A DNA stretch of 64,000 nucleotides from Hormiphora californensis (GCA_020137815.1 CM035360.1:377001-441000), one strand, 5' to 3'. Positions 1 through 12,388 are shown, counted from the first letter of the stretch. Notes: generated by a model from the sequence alone, not told the origin. Translations and numbers: made by a program.

Positions 1-8
1 TGACAGAT

Positions 9-76
<68 letters not shown>

Positions 77-110
77 GAGAGAAAGAGAAAGAGAGAGAGA
101 GAGAGAAATA
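1..110. repeat. (GA)n microsatellite
   Basis: Almost uninterrupted GA dinucleotides at the window edge. The stretch from here to about 430 shows no exon that I can support and is taken as intron of the gene that continues to 12388. Confidence 0.95.
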
Positions 111-429
111 TGATGAGTCATGTGTCAAATTCCATGCTGCATGTTAAAAACTCGCACACATTTGTAATTCTATAGGCCTAGCTTGTGCTGTTGTATGAAC
201 AATACAAGGCCTAGCTGGGAATCACATGTTGACCTGCAGTACACCATGAATGATAACTCAGTAGCATACATAACATGTTTATAAACCGCATAGACTGCTA
301 AAGAAGCAAATGTGAAAGCTTTTGGAATTATTGCGTTATCGGTCTAAAAGAACCCGAAATAACCCAGTCAAGACTTGAACCAAAAGATATATGATAAAAC
401 AACTCGTTACTGCAGCTACATTATAAAGT

Positions 430-528
430 CATTGTTACCTCTTATATATTTAAAACACTTCAATTTATTTCAGGAGGACGGTCATTGTTACCTCTTCAAA
501 ACACCTCAATTATTAATTAATATTTCAG
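430..528 (+). repeat. Duplicated 3' splice site before the first visible exon
   Basis: The segment CATTGTTACCTCTT...TTTCAG followed by GAGGACGG occurs twice (about 430-479 and 482-537). The second copy leads into the exon at 529. The first copy is a decoy acceptor with the first bases of the exon. Confidence 0.7.
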
Positions 529-3500
529 GAGGACGGGGCACTGAACACATCAGGATTATCTGCAGGATCAGCAGCTAGCAGGCTCTCAGCAGGAAGTACT
601 GGCAGGAAGAAAGGTGGTAAAGGAACCCCTGGCAGACCCAAATCCTACAAACTGGGCGATTCTTCCCCAATGAACGTAAGAATCTTTTTTAGTTGGCAAG
701 TTTTTATTTGTACCATTTTGATATGTACTTCGGATACTGAAATTCCCTGGACCACCGAGCTAAAATCAGCATTTTAATTATCTCTACATAGCTCTCTATC
801 GTTCTCTCTCTTTCCCCTGTACTCTATTTACCCCCTTTCAACCCCTCTCTGTACCCTCTGCCCCTCTTTGCGTGTAACTTACATAATGTAAGGACCCTGC
901 AAAGTAAAAGAGCACAAGCAGATGGTTGACCTCTTCATTAATTGCTTGCCCCATATAGTACACAATATTATGCTGGCCCGTCGAAAAGTACATTATATGT
1001 AACATTATGATGCTCCCCCCCCCCCCCATAAAGTACAAGTACCATTTCAGGTCGGTTATTTGAAACACAAGGAGCAGGAACAGGCACCATGGAGGTCAAA
1101 CGACAAGAAGCCGAAAGATATTCAGCTATTCAACAAACAGATTCTGGGAATAAGCAGTGAGAGTGTGTAAGTGAAATACTAGTGAAGTAGTAGAGAAGTA
1201 GAGAAGTAAAGAGACAAAGTTGGGGAAACCAAGTTGAAGAGGCCATCAGGACTAGTTGTATTTTACTCGATAATATCTTTCAAATCAGTAATCCACGACC
1301 CAATTAGGCCGAAGAATTTCTCTGATAAGTTCACGAAGGTGGAGATAGCTCGAACACCGGCTCGATCATCAACCAGTCCCATGTCTAGATCACAGGAACT
1401 GGTAAGTAAACAGCCGGCAGCCCTTTTTTCGCTTGTCTTGCGGCGACGACCCGATTTGGGTGTACCCGGTCTAATTTGATTCTCAAAAAAGGGCTCTTCA
1501 CCCCTTTTTTCTGTCTCACTCAAAAGAAACTGACACTTTTCATCTGAGAATCTAAAATCGAAATCTTCAAAATCATTAAACTTTAACATCAAATTTAGGA
1601 AATAGCAGTGTCTCGTTCTTCTTAACATTACACACCGCATTAGCCCGTTCTCTGAGCGGTGTTGACAGTGTTCTACAACGAGGGGACATTGGAAAAGTAT
1701 TGTTGTTATTAACCGGCTGATACCCCATCAACCTTATCCCAGTAGACCGGTGCAGTAACCAGGCTCTAAAGTCCCGTTTCCTGGTCAGGTAGATTAGAAA
1801 GTTTCCGGTGCTGTTTAGGATAACACATAGTACATCACTGGTGTTCCACGCGTAGTGTAGTCTGTAGACCGTTCGGTGGAAGTACCCCTCTGAAATGGTG
1901 TGGTTTGTTAGGAGGGATGGAGAGATACACGGTGGTTTATTTCTAGTGGGGAGGGAGAGGGGTTCATTGCCCTAAACTGGTAAAGATGAACTTAACTCAC
2001 CATCCTGTTCTAGAAGGTTTATAATTTGGTGATGTTACTAAGAGGGGTCTAGGGGGACTGATAAAAAGAGGGGTCTAGGGGGACTGATAAAAAGAGGGGT
2101 CTAGGGGGACTGATAAAAAGAGGGGTCTATGGGGACTGATAAAAAGAGGGGTCTAGGGGGACTAATAAAAAGAGGGGACAAGGGGTAACTGATAAAAAGA
2201 GGGGTCTAGGGGGACTAATAAAAAGAGGGGACAAGGGGTAACTGATAAAAAGAGGGGACAAGGAGTAACTGATAAAAAGAGGGGACAAGGAGTAACTGAT
2301 AAAAAGAGGGGACAAGGAGTAACTGATAAAAAGAGGGGTCTAGGGGGGGCTGATAAAAAGAGGGGTCTAGGGGGGACTGATAAAAAGAGGGGACAAGGGG
2401 TAACTGATAAAAAGAGGGGACTAGGGGGACTGGTAAAAGGAGGGGACAAGGAGTAACTGATAAAAAGAGGGGTCTAGGGGGGCTGATAAAAGTTCAACTT
2501 ACCATCTTGTTCTAGAAGGTCAGCCCAAATCCAGATAATCATGTTCACAATGAGCGGGGCATTGCACACAATATACAGTGCAGTAAACAACACAATAGTA
2601 ATGGATGCCTGACGTTTCAACCCTGATACCCCGCCCTCAACCCGCCGGTAAACCAGTCTCACAGACACCACGCAGCTGGCAGTGACTAGGAAGAAAGGTG
2701 GTAGTAGTAGGAGACATCCCACGATTTGAACTACAAGATAGAAACCTCCCTCGGTGTTGTCATCGTCCCAGCAGTAAACATCATCCCGTGGGAATGTAGG
2801 CCGAGTAATCCCGGAGATAAGAGGAACAAGTCGGTATAGGAACACAAACATCCCATATCCCACCATACTGCCGATCACTATATTTCGATTTATCTTGCAC
2901 AGGGGTCGGAGGAGACAATAAGTTCTACTGATGCTCAGTTGTGCGACAATGAATATAGAGAAATATTGGCACCCATGGAAGGTTGTACTCCATATTGAGC
3001 ACAGTAGGGCGTGGGAGAATATGAGGGAGTGCCGGTGACATATAAACGATATTCCAACAAAGAGACTCAGAGAGAGGAGGACGGTATCGATAACTGCAGT
3101 GATCAGATATAGCAGGGTTGGGAGCTCTGAGAGACCTCGCTGCTTGAAGTATAGACACGCTGCGATGTTTCCCGGGCAGCCCACTAGAAATAGGATGATG
3201 TATAGGACACCGTAGATGATATCGAGTGAGAGGTACGGCTGGAGGTCGTCATCTTGAGGTAGTTCCGTGATGTTCATTGTTACTAAAACACAGCAGGTTA
3301 GTTTTAGGACGTCACAAGGAGCCTGCACAAACACAGCGGGTTGAATAAGAAAGGGTTCATAGAATTGGAACATAAAGAAACTACTACTGAAGCTACTACT
3401 TTATTAAATCAATCAGGAGTTCAGGAGTTAAGAATTAGATCAGGGCCCTTCTTGGGGCGATGATCTGACAAAGAGAAATACAACAAAGAGGTTATATACA

Positions 3501-3952
3501 ACACATATCGATGGAGACTGAGAGAGTATCGAGGGAGAGACACAGACTGAGAGAATCGAGGGAGAGACACAGGATGAGAGAATCGAGGGAGAGACACAGG
3601 ATGAGAGAATCGAGGGTGTGGTAACTCGAGAGCTCTCAAAGAACCTAGCAACAAGAGAGGGGCCGGGTACACATCGAGAGAGAATGGGAGGGGAATTGTG
3701 AGTGAGGGGGTATAAGCTGAAGAAGCAGGAACCTAACGATCAAGCCACGATAAGAGGGGAGATAAGAAGGGAGGGAGAAATGAGCAAAGCTGGACGAAAG
3801 GAATATGAGAACAAGAGAATTTAAAGTCAGCAGGCGGGCCACAATTATGAGAGAAGGCGAGGGGAATGATGAGAGAGGAGAATGATCTATGTGTTAACAT
3901 GATAAACTATCTACCAGCTCCGATTCCTGGACCGAGGTGAGAGTGAGTGAGA

Positions 3953-4005
<53 letters not shown>

Positions 4006-5089
4006 GGAGAGAGAGAGAGATAGAGAAGGACAAAGGACTAATAGTTGGAGTGAGATTGTACGAAAGAAGGAGAAAAGTAGGTGCGAGAAATAGCCAGCTG
4101 TTCCTGGGGTGCATCCCCTCCCATGCAGCTCAGCTAGTATATTATTGCATTATTTATCTACCATGCTCAGTCAGCTCCTCAACTAAAGACCTTATCAAAG
4201 ACTCACAGACAGTCAGGAGGGGTGGTCAAGAAAGGCATGTATAACGGATAAGAGAGAACTTCCAGACAGTCAGGAGGATCACAGAAAAGAAAGCCATGTA
4301 TAACGGATAAGAGAGAACTTCCAGACAGTCAGGAGGATCATATAGCATCACATACAATCGTGGAGATAATAGAGAGCCATGACAGACAGATAGTATTTAT
4401 CAAAGAATCATAGACATAGACAGTAGAGGGATCGTGATAGAGAGCCATGAATTATAGAGCCTTTAGATTGGCTGCCGTAATGATGTGGACATAGTAGGGT
4501 GAATATCAGGAGAGAGGGAGAGGGAACTGATGCTGATATAAGGAGAGAGGGCGCTGATACCGATATATAAGGAGAGAGGGATACCGATATAAGGAGAGAG
4601 GGCGGGATGCCGATATATAAGGAGGGCAGGGATGCCGATATATAAGGAGAGAGGGCGGGATGCCGATATATAAGCAGGGCGGGATGCCGATACATAAGGA
4701 GAGAGGGCAGGGATGCCGATATATAAGGAGAGTTGTTACTTTCATGTCGCCTCCAATCAGCATCTAGCAATTATCGTAACAAGGAGGGAGAAGCAACAAT
4801 AGTACTACTAACTTGTTAGAGCAACGACAGTAAATTGTAATACCAAATATATTTCCAAATATGGAGTATTGTCGAGGAGTAACTAAATTAAAAATTCCCA
4901 ATACGAGTAAGGACTGCAACTAAAAACTCAAAAAAGTTCAACAACATCATCGCGTCCCCACACACGCGCCCTGCACCCAGCATGCTATGAGTCACGTGGT
5001 GTGAAGGTGATTCGCGTAGTAGCTCCCCACCTGCAGCACACTATAGATCCTACTGGACTACTATCTTCCTTTCTCTCTCTCTCTCTCTC

Positions 5090-5131
<42 letters not shown>

Positions 5132-5559
5132 ACTCTCTCTCTCTCTCTCTCTCTCTTCCTTTCTTTCTCAATGGTGCACACCTGCAGCCCCATTCACTAT
5201 AATTGCACGCTCACAGAATAGAATCTGTCTGACTATCGATCCCCCCCCCCCCCCCGCCCACTCATTCCACCCAACTACCACATAATTGCACGGAACTCAC
5301 TCATGAATCAGAAATTCTGGTGATGATCTCTGATGGGCTGCCAAACCCCGGCCGACAACCTCCCCCTTGGGCGTCACCATGCACAATCAATGTATGCCAT
5401 CCAGTAACTCAAGCGCACAGAAAAAACCCAAAGGAAAAAAAATTTAGGAAAAAAAAAGGAAAAAACAAGGGGGGGGGGGGGGGAAACCCCCCTTGGGAAA
5501 AAAGGGGGTTGGTGGTTTTTTGGGGGGGCCCCCCCCCCCCCTTACCTTTTCCCCCAGGA

Positions 5560-5653
<94 letters not shown>

Positions 5654-8600
5654 TTCTCCCAAGGAAGAAGGGGGGGGCCGTATATAAGGGGGGAACTTTT
5701 TCCCCGCCAAAATCCAAAAGAAAACAATGTACTCTATTTTGGCCATAATTGATACCAAATATGGGGATTGCGCAATTGGTCACCTAGTAGGGTTTCTAAG
5801 ACCCCAATAAAAAGGGTCCAAAGCGATTTAAACAAGACGGCGGTCCGACCCCGGACAGATGTTACTTTCACGTCGCTCAAGTTTTTGTCTATACTAGCAG
5901 GCACCACATAGTACACTAATTCTTGAGAGCTCAATTTTTCTCATACCTTACTACCCTCTCGGTAGTTTCGCTAACCTCTTCAATAATCCCCATCGTTAGC
6001 TCAATCAAATTCACAACCTCACCGTCCCCACTCGCCCTCCAACTTCTAATCCGTGTTAGGGGTTCTCGGTCACCTCCACTCCCACCACATAATCTACTTA
6101 TTCTCTTCTTTCTTAGATCTCTCTCTCTACTCTCACCTCTCATCTCGCAACTCTTCCCCTCATCCATTCCCCATCGCCCTCCCGCCCGCTCCTTCTATTT
6201 CTCAATGGGCACACCTGCAGCCCCATTCACTATAATGTCCGCCCGATGACTTACCTCCCCCCCCCCCCCACACCGCCTCTTTATGCTCATCCAGTAACTC
6301 ACCACAGATACATGTTGGCGAATTGGAACAATCAAATCCCTTTTTTCCATTGTAACACATAACACATTAAACTCATTTATAAAGGGAAAAAAAATTGGTT
6401 TAAATAAGGATGGTCTGAAAGAGTGGGGTCAGAGTAACATAAATTTTGGCGACAATTTGACAATCACCCTATTGTGATTGTACACTCACACTCCTGAAGA
6501 CAAAGTGGAAGTAGGAGGCTAATTAGGCTCGTGGCTACAGGAAAAGCAGAATTACAAAGTTAAAAGGAAGGATCCAGCAGCAATCAATTAGGAAATGGCA
6601 CTCTTCCTTGGAGACAAGATCACCAAGAACCAGTAGTCAATTATAGGGCTCAGGAGCAGCAGCAATCAATTATAGGGATCATGATTTGATTATGAAGTCA
6701 ACCCCTTTTTGGGTCTTTATGAGCTTGTACGGAGCGTATTTCAATTACCAAGTCATGATGCAGAAGGAATTCTTAAACCCCTAAAATATAAGAAGGGCGG
6801 TGGGCCCAAAAAGGGTGGGCGGGAAAGAACAAAAAAACCAGAGAAGACAACGCAACGAACAGAGTCAGCTCCCATCCCAGAAGGCCAGGCAATCTTTGAT
6901 TCAGGAATGATAAGTTTGGTTATTGATGAAGTTTTTATGTGGTTTGGGCCCTCAAATCAAGATACAAAATAAAACCTAGGGCAAGGGCACCTCTTTTAAG
7001 GGAAAGAACAAAATACATAAGGAGAAATACATGAGGGGGAGGCAGCGGCAGAGACGAGAGGAGAGAGGAAGCAGAGAGCGAGAGAAGAGGAGAGGCAGGA
7101 GTAAGGATAGAGAGAGAGACCACAGGCCCGCGAGAGAGAAAAAGAAGAGGGACCCCCTCTATTCACCCGCCTCCTCTCCTATCTCTCCCCCTTGTCTATT
7201 CTCTCGTTATCCATCGACGCTTTCTCTCTATCCCCTTTATCTATCTCTCTCTCTCTCTATCTCTCTCTCTTCTCTCTCTCTCTCTCTCTCTATCTCTCGG
7301 CGCGCTTCTCTCTCTCTCTATCCTCCTTCTCTATCTCTATCTCCTCGCTCTTCTTCTCTCTCTTTTCTCTTTTCTCTCTCTCTCTTTCCCCTCTCTCTTT
7401 CCCTCTTTCGAGCATGATGGATCATGCAGGAAAGCGAGTTTTTAGCACGCTAATCTCCAGATCTAAGAATCTTGGCGTGTCTCCAACAATCCTGATTATT
7501 TAACTAAGACTGGTATCCAATTCAGTATCTCTCACAATTCCAACAACCCCGTCCCCGGGCTCATTATAATCACGCTTATTGACACCCTCTGGTATCTATA
7601 ACACCTTACTACACCCTTACTACCACCCTGTTGTTACTAGTATCATCTACTAATACACATGCCATTACACCAGTCTCACGTGTTTCAGTCTATAGTAGAA
7701 GTCTATAGTAGAACCCCTGCCATTACACCAGTCTCACGTGTTTCAGTCTATGGTGACACCCACATCCTCCCCGTTTCCTCTCCCCTCTAGTTTCTAGTAG
7801 CTACTTTTAAACCATTACACCTGTCTCACGTGTTTCAGTCAATGGTTGCTCCCACCTCCTCTCCACGGGACCAGAAGCAGATGTTGAAAAGTAAAAGCAG
7901 TACAAACATCACAAAAACCAGCAGCCCACGAGCCACTCCAACCCGGAAAATTAGCCTGCCTGCAGCAGCCAAACGGAACGCACAGGTATTATAGCCTGGG
8001 TATGATTCAACCATCAATATCATGTATATACTGAGAGTATATTATAGTTTAGAAGTTCTAACCGGCATCTCAAACGGGTGCTTACCTGGTACAGATGTTG
8101 TAACAGAATAATTTATTCCAATTAATTAAACTGATCTGTGTTAGTTGCACAGTGATTCTCTAAATGGCATTTTCAGATTGTGAGATCCAAACGTCTGAGT
8201 CAAACGGTACGCAGTGTGATACGAGAGTCTATCTCTCTATCTATCTAGAGAGAGTGTGTGTGAGAGTTTTCCGTGTGGTTTTCCCCAGCTTTGTGTGCTT
8301 TGATTTTAATCCTCATCTTTATTTCTTTATTATCTTATAATTCATTAATGAATGGGGGGTGTCTACATTTCTTTATTTCTCTTGTTCATTAATGAACGGG
8401 GGAGGGTAATCAAATTTTTTTTCCTTTTCATAATGAAGGGGGGTCTCAGAATATACTAGTGGGGGGGGGGTGGTTTGAAGGGATTGTGCCCTTTTAGAGC
8501 ATAATCGAACACATAGTTTCCTTTACCAACGGGGAGGGGGGTAGTATTTTTAAAAAGAAGGTTTTGGGAAAGGGAAAAGTAGTTTTTGAAAAAAAGCGGG

Positions 8601-10959
8601 TGGAAAAAATTTTTGCCCTTTTAGTAATAAAGAAACAGATGTTAAAAGGGGGGAAAAATTAAAAGGGGGAGGGGGGGGGGGGGGTAAAGAATAAGTGGAA
8701 GACATGAGGGTAGATAGAAATATGAGGCTATCCTATTTCCAACATTAAATGACATGCATTAAAATCCTTAACAGCATAATATATTAGGTATATTATACCT
8801 AAACTGTTTTTGAGTGAGCATGCTGAACTCTTCCAACTCCCAATCCTTCACCAAATGTAACTCCAAATTATTGGGGGGGGGGGTGCAGCCCTAAAAAAAC
8901 CAACCATACCCTGGATTTTCAAAAGTGTTGAATTTTTTTGGTCGTTTTTGATTTTTTTTTATCTTTTTTGATTTTTTTTTTTTGATTTTTTTTTAATCTT
9001 TTTTGATTTTTTTTGATCGTTTTTGATTCTTTTTTGAACTAGCGCACCCATTGGGTGCGCCTCAAATAAGGGGTGTTCACAAACCACCCGGCTTCGCCGG
9101 GTGGCCCTCTTTTTTTCCCACATTTGAGGGTTGCCAGGCAACTAATGGTAAATGGAGATGAATTGTTTAAATTATGTTCCGAAATAAATAACTGCGAGGT
9201 TTAAAATCGCCCCCAAAAAGAAACCGGTTTTTACGTACTTCGTTCCCCGGCTTGGGGGTTTTCCATAAAAATTTCCCAAACACTCCCAAATTTTAATGGG
9301 TGTGGAAACATGTCAAAAGACAGTGAGCACGATGATGAGAAAGTGCATGACGGGGGGACTAATGGGGTTTTAACTAATGGGGTTTGAGTGATCTGATAGC
9401 AGAAGTTGAGGAATGAGAAATAAAAGGGTGTCCCTATAGCACAGAAGTTTATGAGGGGACACCTGACCAAAATGACGTGTCTGGAACGCGCGGGTAGGAA
9501 GTTAAATTAAATTTTCAATGTTTCGTGTGTGCTGGCGCGCCGCGCGATTTCCTTTTTGGGCTGCCGTTTTCGTCAGCACCAATATTTCGTCAAAAACACG
9601 CCATGGCTGTTTTAATAAAGGAGCAGACTGTCGCCTTAGATACCGCCTAACGAACGGCCACCACTTCGACGTTCATCTCCAAATTATAATAGAGATTTTT
9701 TTTGATCGTTTTTGATTTTATTTGATCTTTTTTGAATTTTTTTGATCGTTTTTGATTTTTTTGAATTTTTTTGATCGTTTTTGATTTTATTTGATCGTTT
9801 TTGATTTTTTTTTGAATTTTTTTGTATTGTTCAACATTAAAAAATCAAAAACGATCAAAAAAAATTCAAAAACGATCAAAAAAATTCAAAAAAAATCAAA
9901 AACGATCAAAAAAAATCAAAAAAAATCAAAAAAATAAAAAACGACCAAAAAAATCAAAAACGACCAAAAAAATCAAAGAAATTTCAACCAAAAAAAACAA
10001 AAAAAAACCAACCATACCCTGGGTTTCGGAAAAAGTTTGAATTTTTTTGGGGCTGCACCCCCCCCCCCCATTATTCACCAAATTATTCACCAAATGTCCC
10101 TCTCAGGGTCCCCGTAAGAACGATGCGATGCAGAGTAACACAATGAAACAGGCTGCTGCGAGGGCGGCGGCTAAAAAATCAGCAGCCACCGCAGCTCAAC
10201 AGTCAGAGTCGAGTGATGTCATCAATGAGGTCATCAGCATTCCAACAGCATGGGTAAGTAACTGTGTAGTGTAGTATCGATAGGTAGTGGGAGAGTGTCA
10301 ACATACCGACAGCATGGGTTGGTTACGAAGTCACCCCTTTTATTGCATAACAGAGGGGTAATTTCATTACCGACAGCATGGGTAAGTACTAAGTGTATAA
10401 GTGTAGACTGTATGCATGTACTATGTATTGGGTAAGTACAGTGTGTGACAGTCCAGCAGGTAGTTTGTAACTGTGGGAAAGTGGCAAGTCACTGTGACAG
10501 GAAAGAGACAAAAACACTGACAGAAAAAAGGGTCACTTTGATGTTCATTTTGTGTTGTGGGTTTGTTTGTTGTTACACTGCCCAATAACTTTCTCGTCTA
10601 CTGCATCATGTCTGTTTGTTATGACTTGTGACACATCCCGGCATACACAAAGTCACAGGAGGAGGGGGAGGGTTTGTGAGGGAGATTATAATAGGGAGGT
10701 CCCGGGAGAGAAACATGTGTGAGGGAGAGATAGAGGGGGAGAGAGAATGTGAGAAAGGGGGAGGGAGAGAGAGAATGTGATACAGAGAGAGGGAGAGAGA
10801 ATGAACGAGCCGATGCATGTATTCCGTGGCTTCTCCTTCTCTCACGTGATCGTACCCAACATTCCAAGTGGATACACACAGAAACCCTCAATATCTTTAA
10901 TATGTGTTCTCCTCTCTTCACTTCCTTCCTCTCTCTCTCTCCTCTTCTTCTCTCTCGCT

Positions 10960-10994
<35 letters not shown>

Positions 10995-11126
10995 CTCTCT
11001 CCTCTCCCTCGTCTTTACTACCTCTCTTCCTCCCCTCCTGTCCTCTCCCCCTCCGCCTCTTTTCTTCTCTCTCTCTCTCTTCTCTTCCCTCCTCTCTCTC
11101 TGCCTCTCTCTCCTTCTCTCATCTCT

Positions 11127-11160
<34 letters not shown>

Positions 11161-11219
11161 TCTCTCTCTTCCTCCTCTCTCTCTCAAATTCTCTCTTCTT
11201 CTCTCTCCTCTCTACTCTA

Positions 11220-11257
<38 letters not shown>

Positions 11258-11266
11258 CTCTCTCCA

Positions 11267-11320
<54 letters not shown>

Positions 11321-11352
11321 CCTCTCTCTCTACCATACTCTCTCTCCTCTCG

Positions 11353-11429
<77 letters not shown>

Positions 11430-12388
11430 GCCACCCGTGACACATGCATCCTGGCATCAAATCGAATCCAGTAGCAACATCCCCGTGGCCCCCTTTGCAC
11501 CAACGTACACACGATCATGGCGAGAAAGAGCCCCCCATCTATTTATCTCAAATCACATCACGGCCACTTCATCCCGGACAATTTGGTTTACAAATAATAG
11601 CGATACACCTAGCAACTACCGAGTCAACACAGAATGAGATTTACACCATTCACCTACCAGCAAGGAAACTTACTGTACTGACTATTGAGTTGTCACTTGT
11701 CTTGATCCGCCCTGACCGCCCTGTGACAACTCGCAACTGCTGAAGTCTTGTGTCGTCTGGATCAGCACTGTGACATACAACTGCAGTGTAGTATGAGAGA
11801 GTGTGTAATGTCTGAATCAGGATGTTGGTTTTGGATCAACATGTAGTAGTGTATGCACTATGTAGTGTGTGTTAGATTGCACACAATATGTGAATATTGT
11901 TGAATTACACATGGTAACTACTAGTAACGCCCCCCCCCCCCCCCATCCTATAGAAGGACGGACAAGCAGCAAGGAAGGTGGCTAGTACTGACACCCTTGG
12001 TTCTGATGCTGCTCTCGATCAGGAATCAAATGACTCACTTTACGGTTAGTTACATCTCAGTTACTTGCTGCTTGCTTTATTCCAGAATCCAGATGTTCCT
12101 GGGTCAGCGTTTCAGAGAAATGTCAGGCAGTGTGATAAGAAGTATAATTTGGAGCGCGCGATACTGCGCGGTTATTGAAAGTACAGCGTTCAGCACTGGG
12201 GAACTGGTCGCGCGAAGAAATCTGCTTTCAAAGCAGTTGCAAAAATGGAAGTTTTTGATTTTACAATTTACTTTCTGAGTTCCCTATTCTGATGACTACT
12301 GTTAACCACCTTATTTGTTGCAGGTGATGATTCTGGAAAGCTATCAGGGGAAGGGTGGGAGCTTCACTCCAACATCTCGGACCAATAA
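529..12388 (+). CDS. Unrecognised basic Ser/Ala-rich protein, 3' part of a multi-exon gene
   Basis: Seven exons join in phase: 529-675, 1051-1166, 1308-1401, 7839-7985, 10107-10253, 11954-12044 and 12324-12388 (TAA). Every junction has GT-AG borders and matching phase, which is the main evidence. The 5' end lies outside the window. The visible protein is about 236 residues, low in hydrophobics and rich in Lys, Ser, Ala and Thr. It has an AT-hook-like GRPKSYKLG in the first exon, a KPKDIQLFNKQILG segment in the second, and an Ala/Lys/Gln-rich stretch in the fifth. It ends in GWELHSNISDQ. No enzyme domain or membrane segment is visible. Three of the seven exons are exactly 147 nt. The third visible intron (6.4 kb) contains a GPCR gene on the other strand, and the fourth contains a foldback element. 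I do not recognise the family; a DNA- or cytoskeleton-binding linker region is possible but unproven. Confidence 0.75.
1576..3373 (-). CDS. Rhodopsin-like (class A) orphan GPCR, nested gene
   Basis: Two exons on the minus strand: 3373-2503 and 1889-1576. They are joined by a GT-AG intron in phase 1, giving about 394 residues. Exon 1 encodes TM1-TM6: a GNIAACLYF TM1 end, a Cys at the start of TM3, SRTYCLLRPL in place of the DRY region, a Cys-containing loop after TM4, and a TM6 with a CNAPL Pro. Exon 2 supplies TM7 with NSTGNFLIYL, a variant of NPxxY, then the helix-8-like TRKRDFRAWLL and a hydrophilic tail with no further domain. An N-I-T glycosylation site lies about 34 residues from the first Met. 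An internal Met just before it is an alternative start. The receptor should sit in the plasma membrane and signal through G proteins; the ligand cannot be inferred. The gene lies wholly inside an intron of the gene on the other strand. Its own intron is filled by a 27-bp minisatellite flanked by two copies of the exon 1 donor. Confidence 0.85.
2036..2490. repeat. 27-bp minisatellite in the GPCR intron
   Basis: About 17 copies of a unit like GACTGATAAAAAGAGGGG plus TCTAGGGG or ACAAGGGGTA. On the receptor's strand the array lies between the exon 1 donor (2497-2520) and a second copy of that donor region (about 1993-2020), so the junction was duplicated along with the array. Confidence 0.9.
3530..3625. 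repeat. Short tandem repeat GAGAATCGAGGGAGAGACACAG
   Basis: Three to four copies of a roughly 28-bp purine-rich unit upstream of the GPCR gene. No gene is seen from 3374 to 7838 apart from intron and repeats. Confidence 0.7.
3950..4030. repeat. (GA)n microsatellite
   Basis: GA-rich run with few interruptions inside the long intron. Confidence 0.9.
4190..4340. repeat. Tandem duplication, unit about 60 bp
   Basis: Nearly three copies of a unit containing CAGACAGTCAGGAGG and ATGTATAACGGATAAGAGAG. It is intronic and has no coding potential. Confidence 0.7.
4540..4735. repeat. About 29-bp minisatellite (GCCGATATATAAGGAGAG unit)
   Basis: Seven to eight imperfect copies of GATGCCGATATATAAGGAGA with G-rich spacers. 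Open frames across it are by-products of the repeat. Confidence 0.85.
5068..5165. repeat. (CT)n microsatellite
   Basis: CT dinucleotide run. A phrase around CACCTGCAGCCCCATTCACT follows it at about 5180 and recurs at about 6215, so the flanking sequence is itself a dispersed or duplicated repeat. Confidence 0.85.
5415..5700. other. Homopolymer block of C then G, probably poor consensus
   Basis: Long runs of A, G and C, including about 30 C directly followed by about 60 G. The surrounding sequence also reads as inflated homopolymers. No gene can be read here. I take it as unresolved sequence in which a GC-rich inverted segment was badly called, rather than true DNA. Confidence 0.7.
7200..7410. 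repeat. CT-rich microsatellite tract
   Basis: Pyrimidine tract of CTCTCT with TAT and TTT interruptions. Serine/leucine-rich open frames across it are not genes. Confidence 0.85.
7660..7845 (+). repeat. Triplicated 3' splice site of the 7839 exon
   Basis: The phrase CCATTACACCAGTCTCACG followed by TGTTTCAG occurs three times (about 7660, 7718 and 7812). Each copy is followed by TCTATAG, TCTATGG or TCAATGG. Only the third leads into the exon at 7839, so the earlier two are decoy acceptors with exon start. Confidence 0.85.
8873..10069. mobile_element. Foldback element with poly-G/poly-C ends and inverted A/T-rich arrays
   Basis: The left end is a G run plus TGCAGCCC and the right end is GGGCTGCA plus a C run. 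ATTATT abuts both ends (8867-8872 and 10070-10075), a likely target duplication. Inside, tandem TTTTTGATCGTTTTTGATTT on the left and right-of-centre faces AAAATCAAAAACGATCAAAA near the right end, so the element can fold back. The phrase AACCAACCATACCCTGG occurs near both ends in the same orientation. No transposase is visible, so it is non-autonomous. It lies in the intron between the exons at 7985 and 10107. It resembles the element at 47797-48791 in design. Confidence 0.75.
9042..9104. other. Two perfect GC-rich hairpins inside the foldback element
   Basis: GCGCACCC-ATT-GGGTGCGC (9042-9060) and CCACCCGGC-TTC-GCCGGGTGG (9084-9104) can form stable hairpins. The second is followed by a T run, like a bacterial terminator in shape. 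Given the eukaryotic context I read them as transposon end structures. Confidence 0.6.
10237..10395 (+). repeat. Donor-junction duplications after the 10107-10253 exon
   Basis: The exon end CAACAGCATGG followed by GTAAGTA recurs as CCGACAGCATGG plus GTTGG (about 10305) and as CCGACAGCATGG plus GTAAGTA (about 10371). A third, looser copy is near 10430. Each copy brings exon-end bases and a donor-like GT. Confidence 0.75.
10735..11430. repeat. Long GA/CT tract
   Basis: Purine-rich GAGAG, then about 500 bp of CT-rich sequence. Long Ser/Leu and Arg/Glu open frames on both strands here are repeat by-products. This is the intron before the exon at 11954. Confidence 0.9.

Noticed and set aside
5409-5783. 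Pro- or Gly-rich open frames
   Set aside because: They read through C and G homopolymers in a stretch that looks like poor consensus.
9084-9115. Hairpin plus T run resembling a rho-independent terminator
   Set aside because: The surroundings are eukaryotic intron and foldback transposon. There is no bacterial gene nearby and no sign of bacterial contamination.
10749-11637. Long Ser/Leu-rich open frames up to 286 codons
   Set aside because: They are translations of a CT microsatellite, open in several frames, with no domain or splice support.
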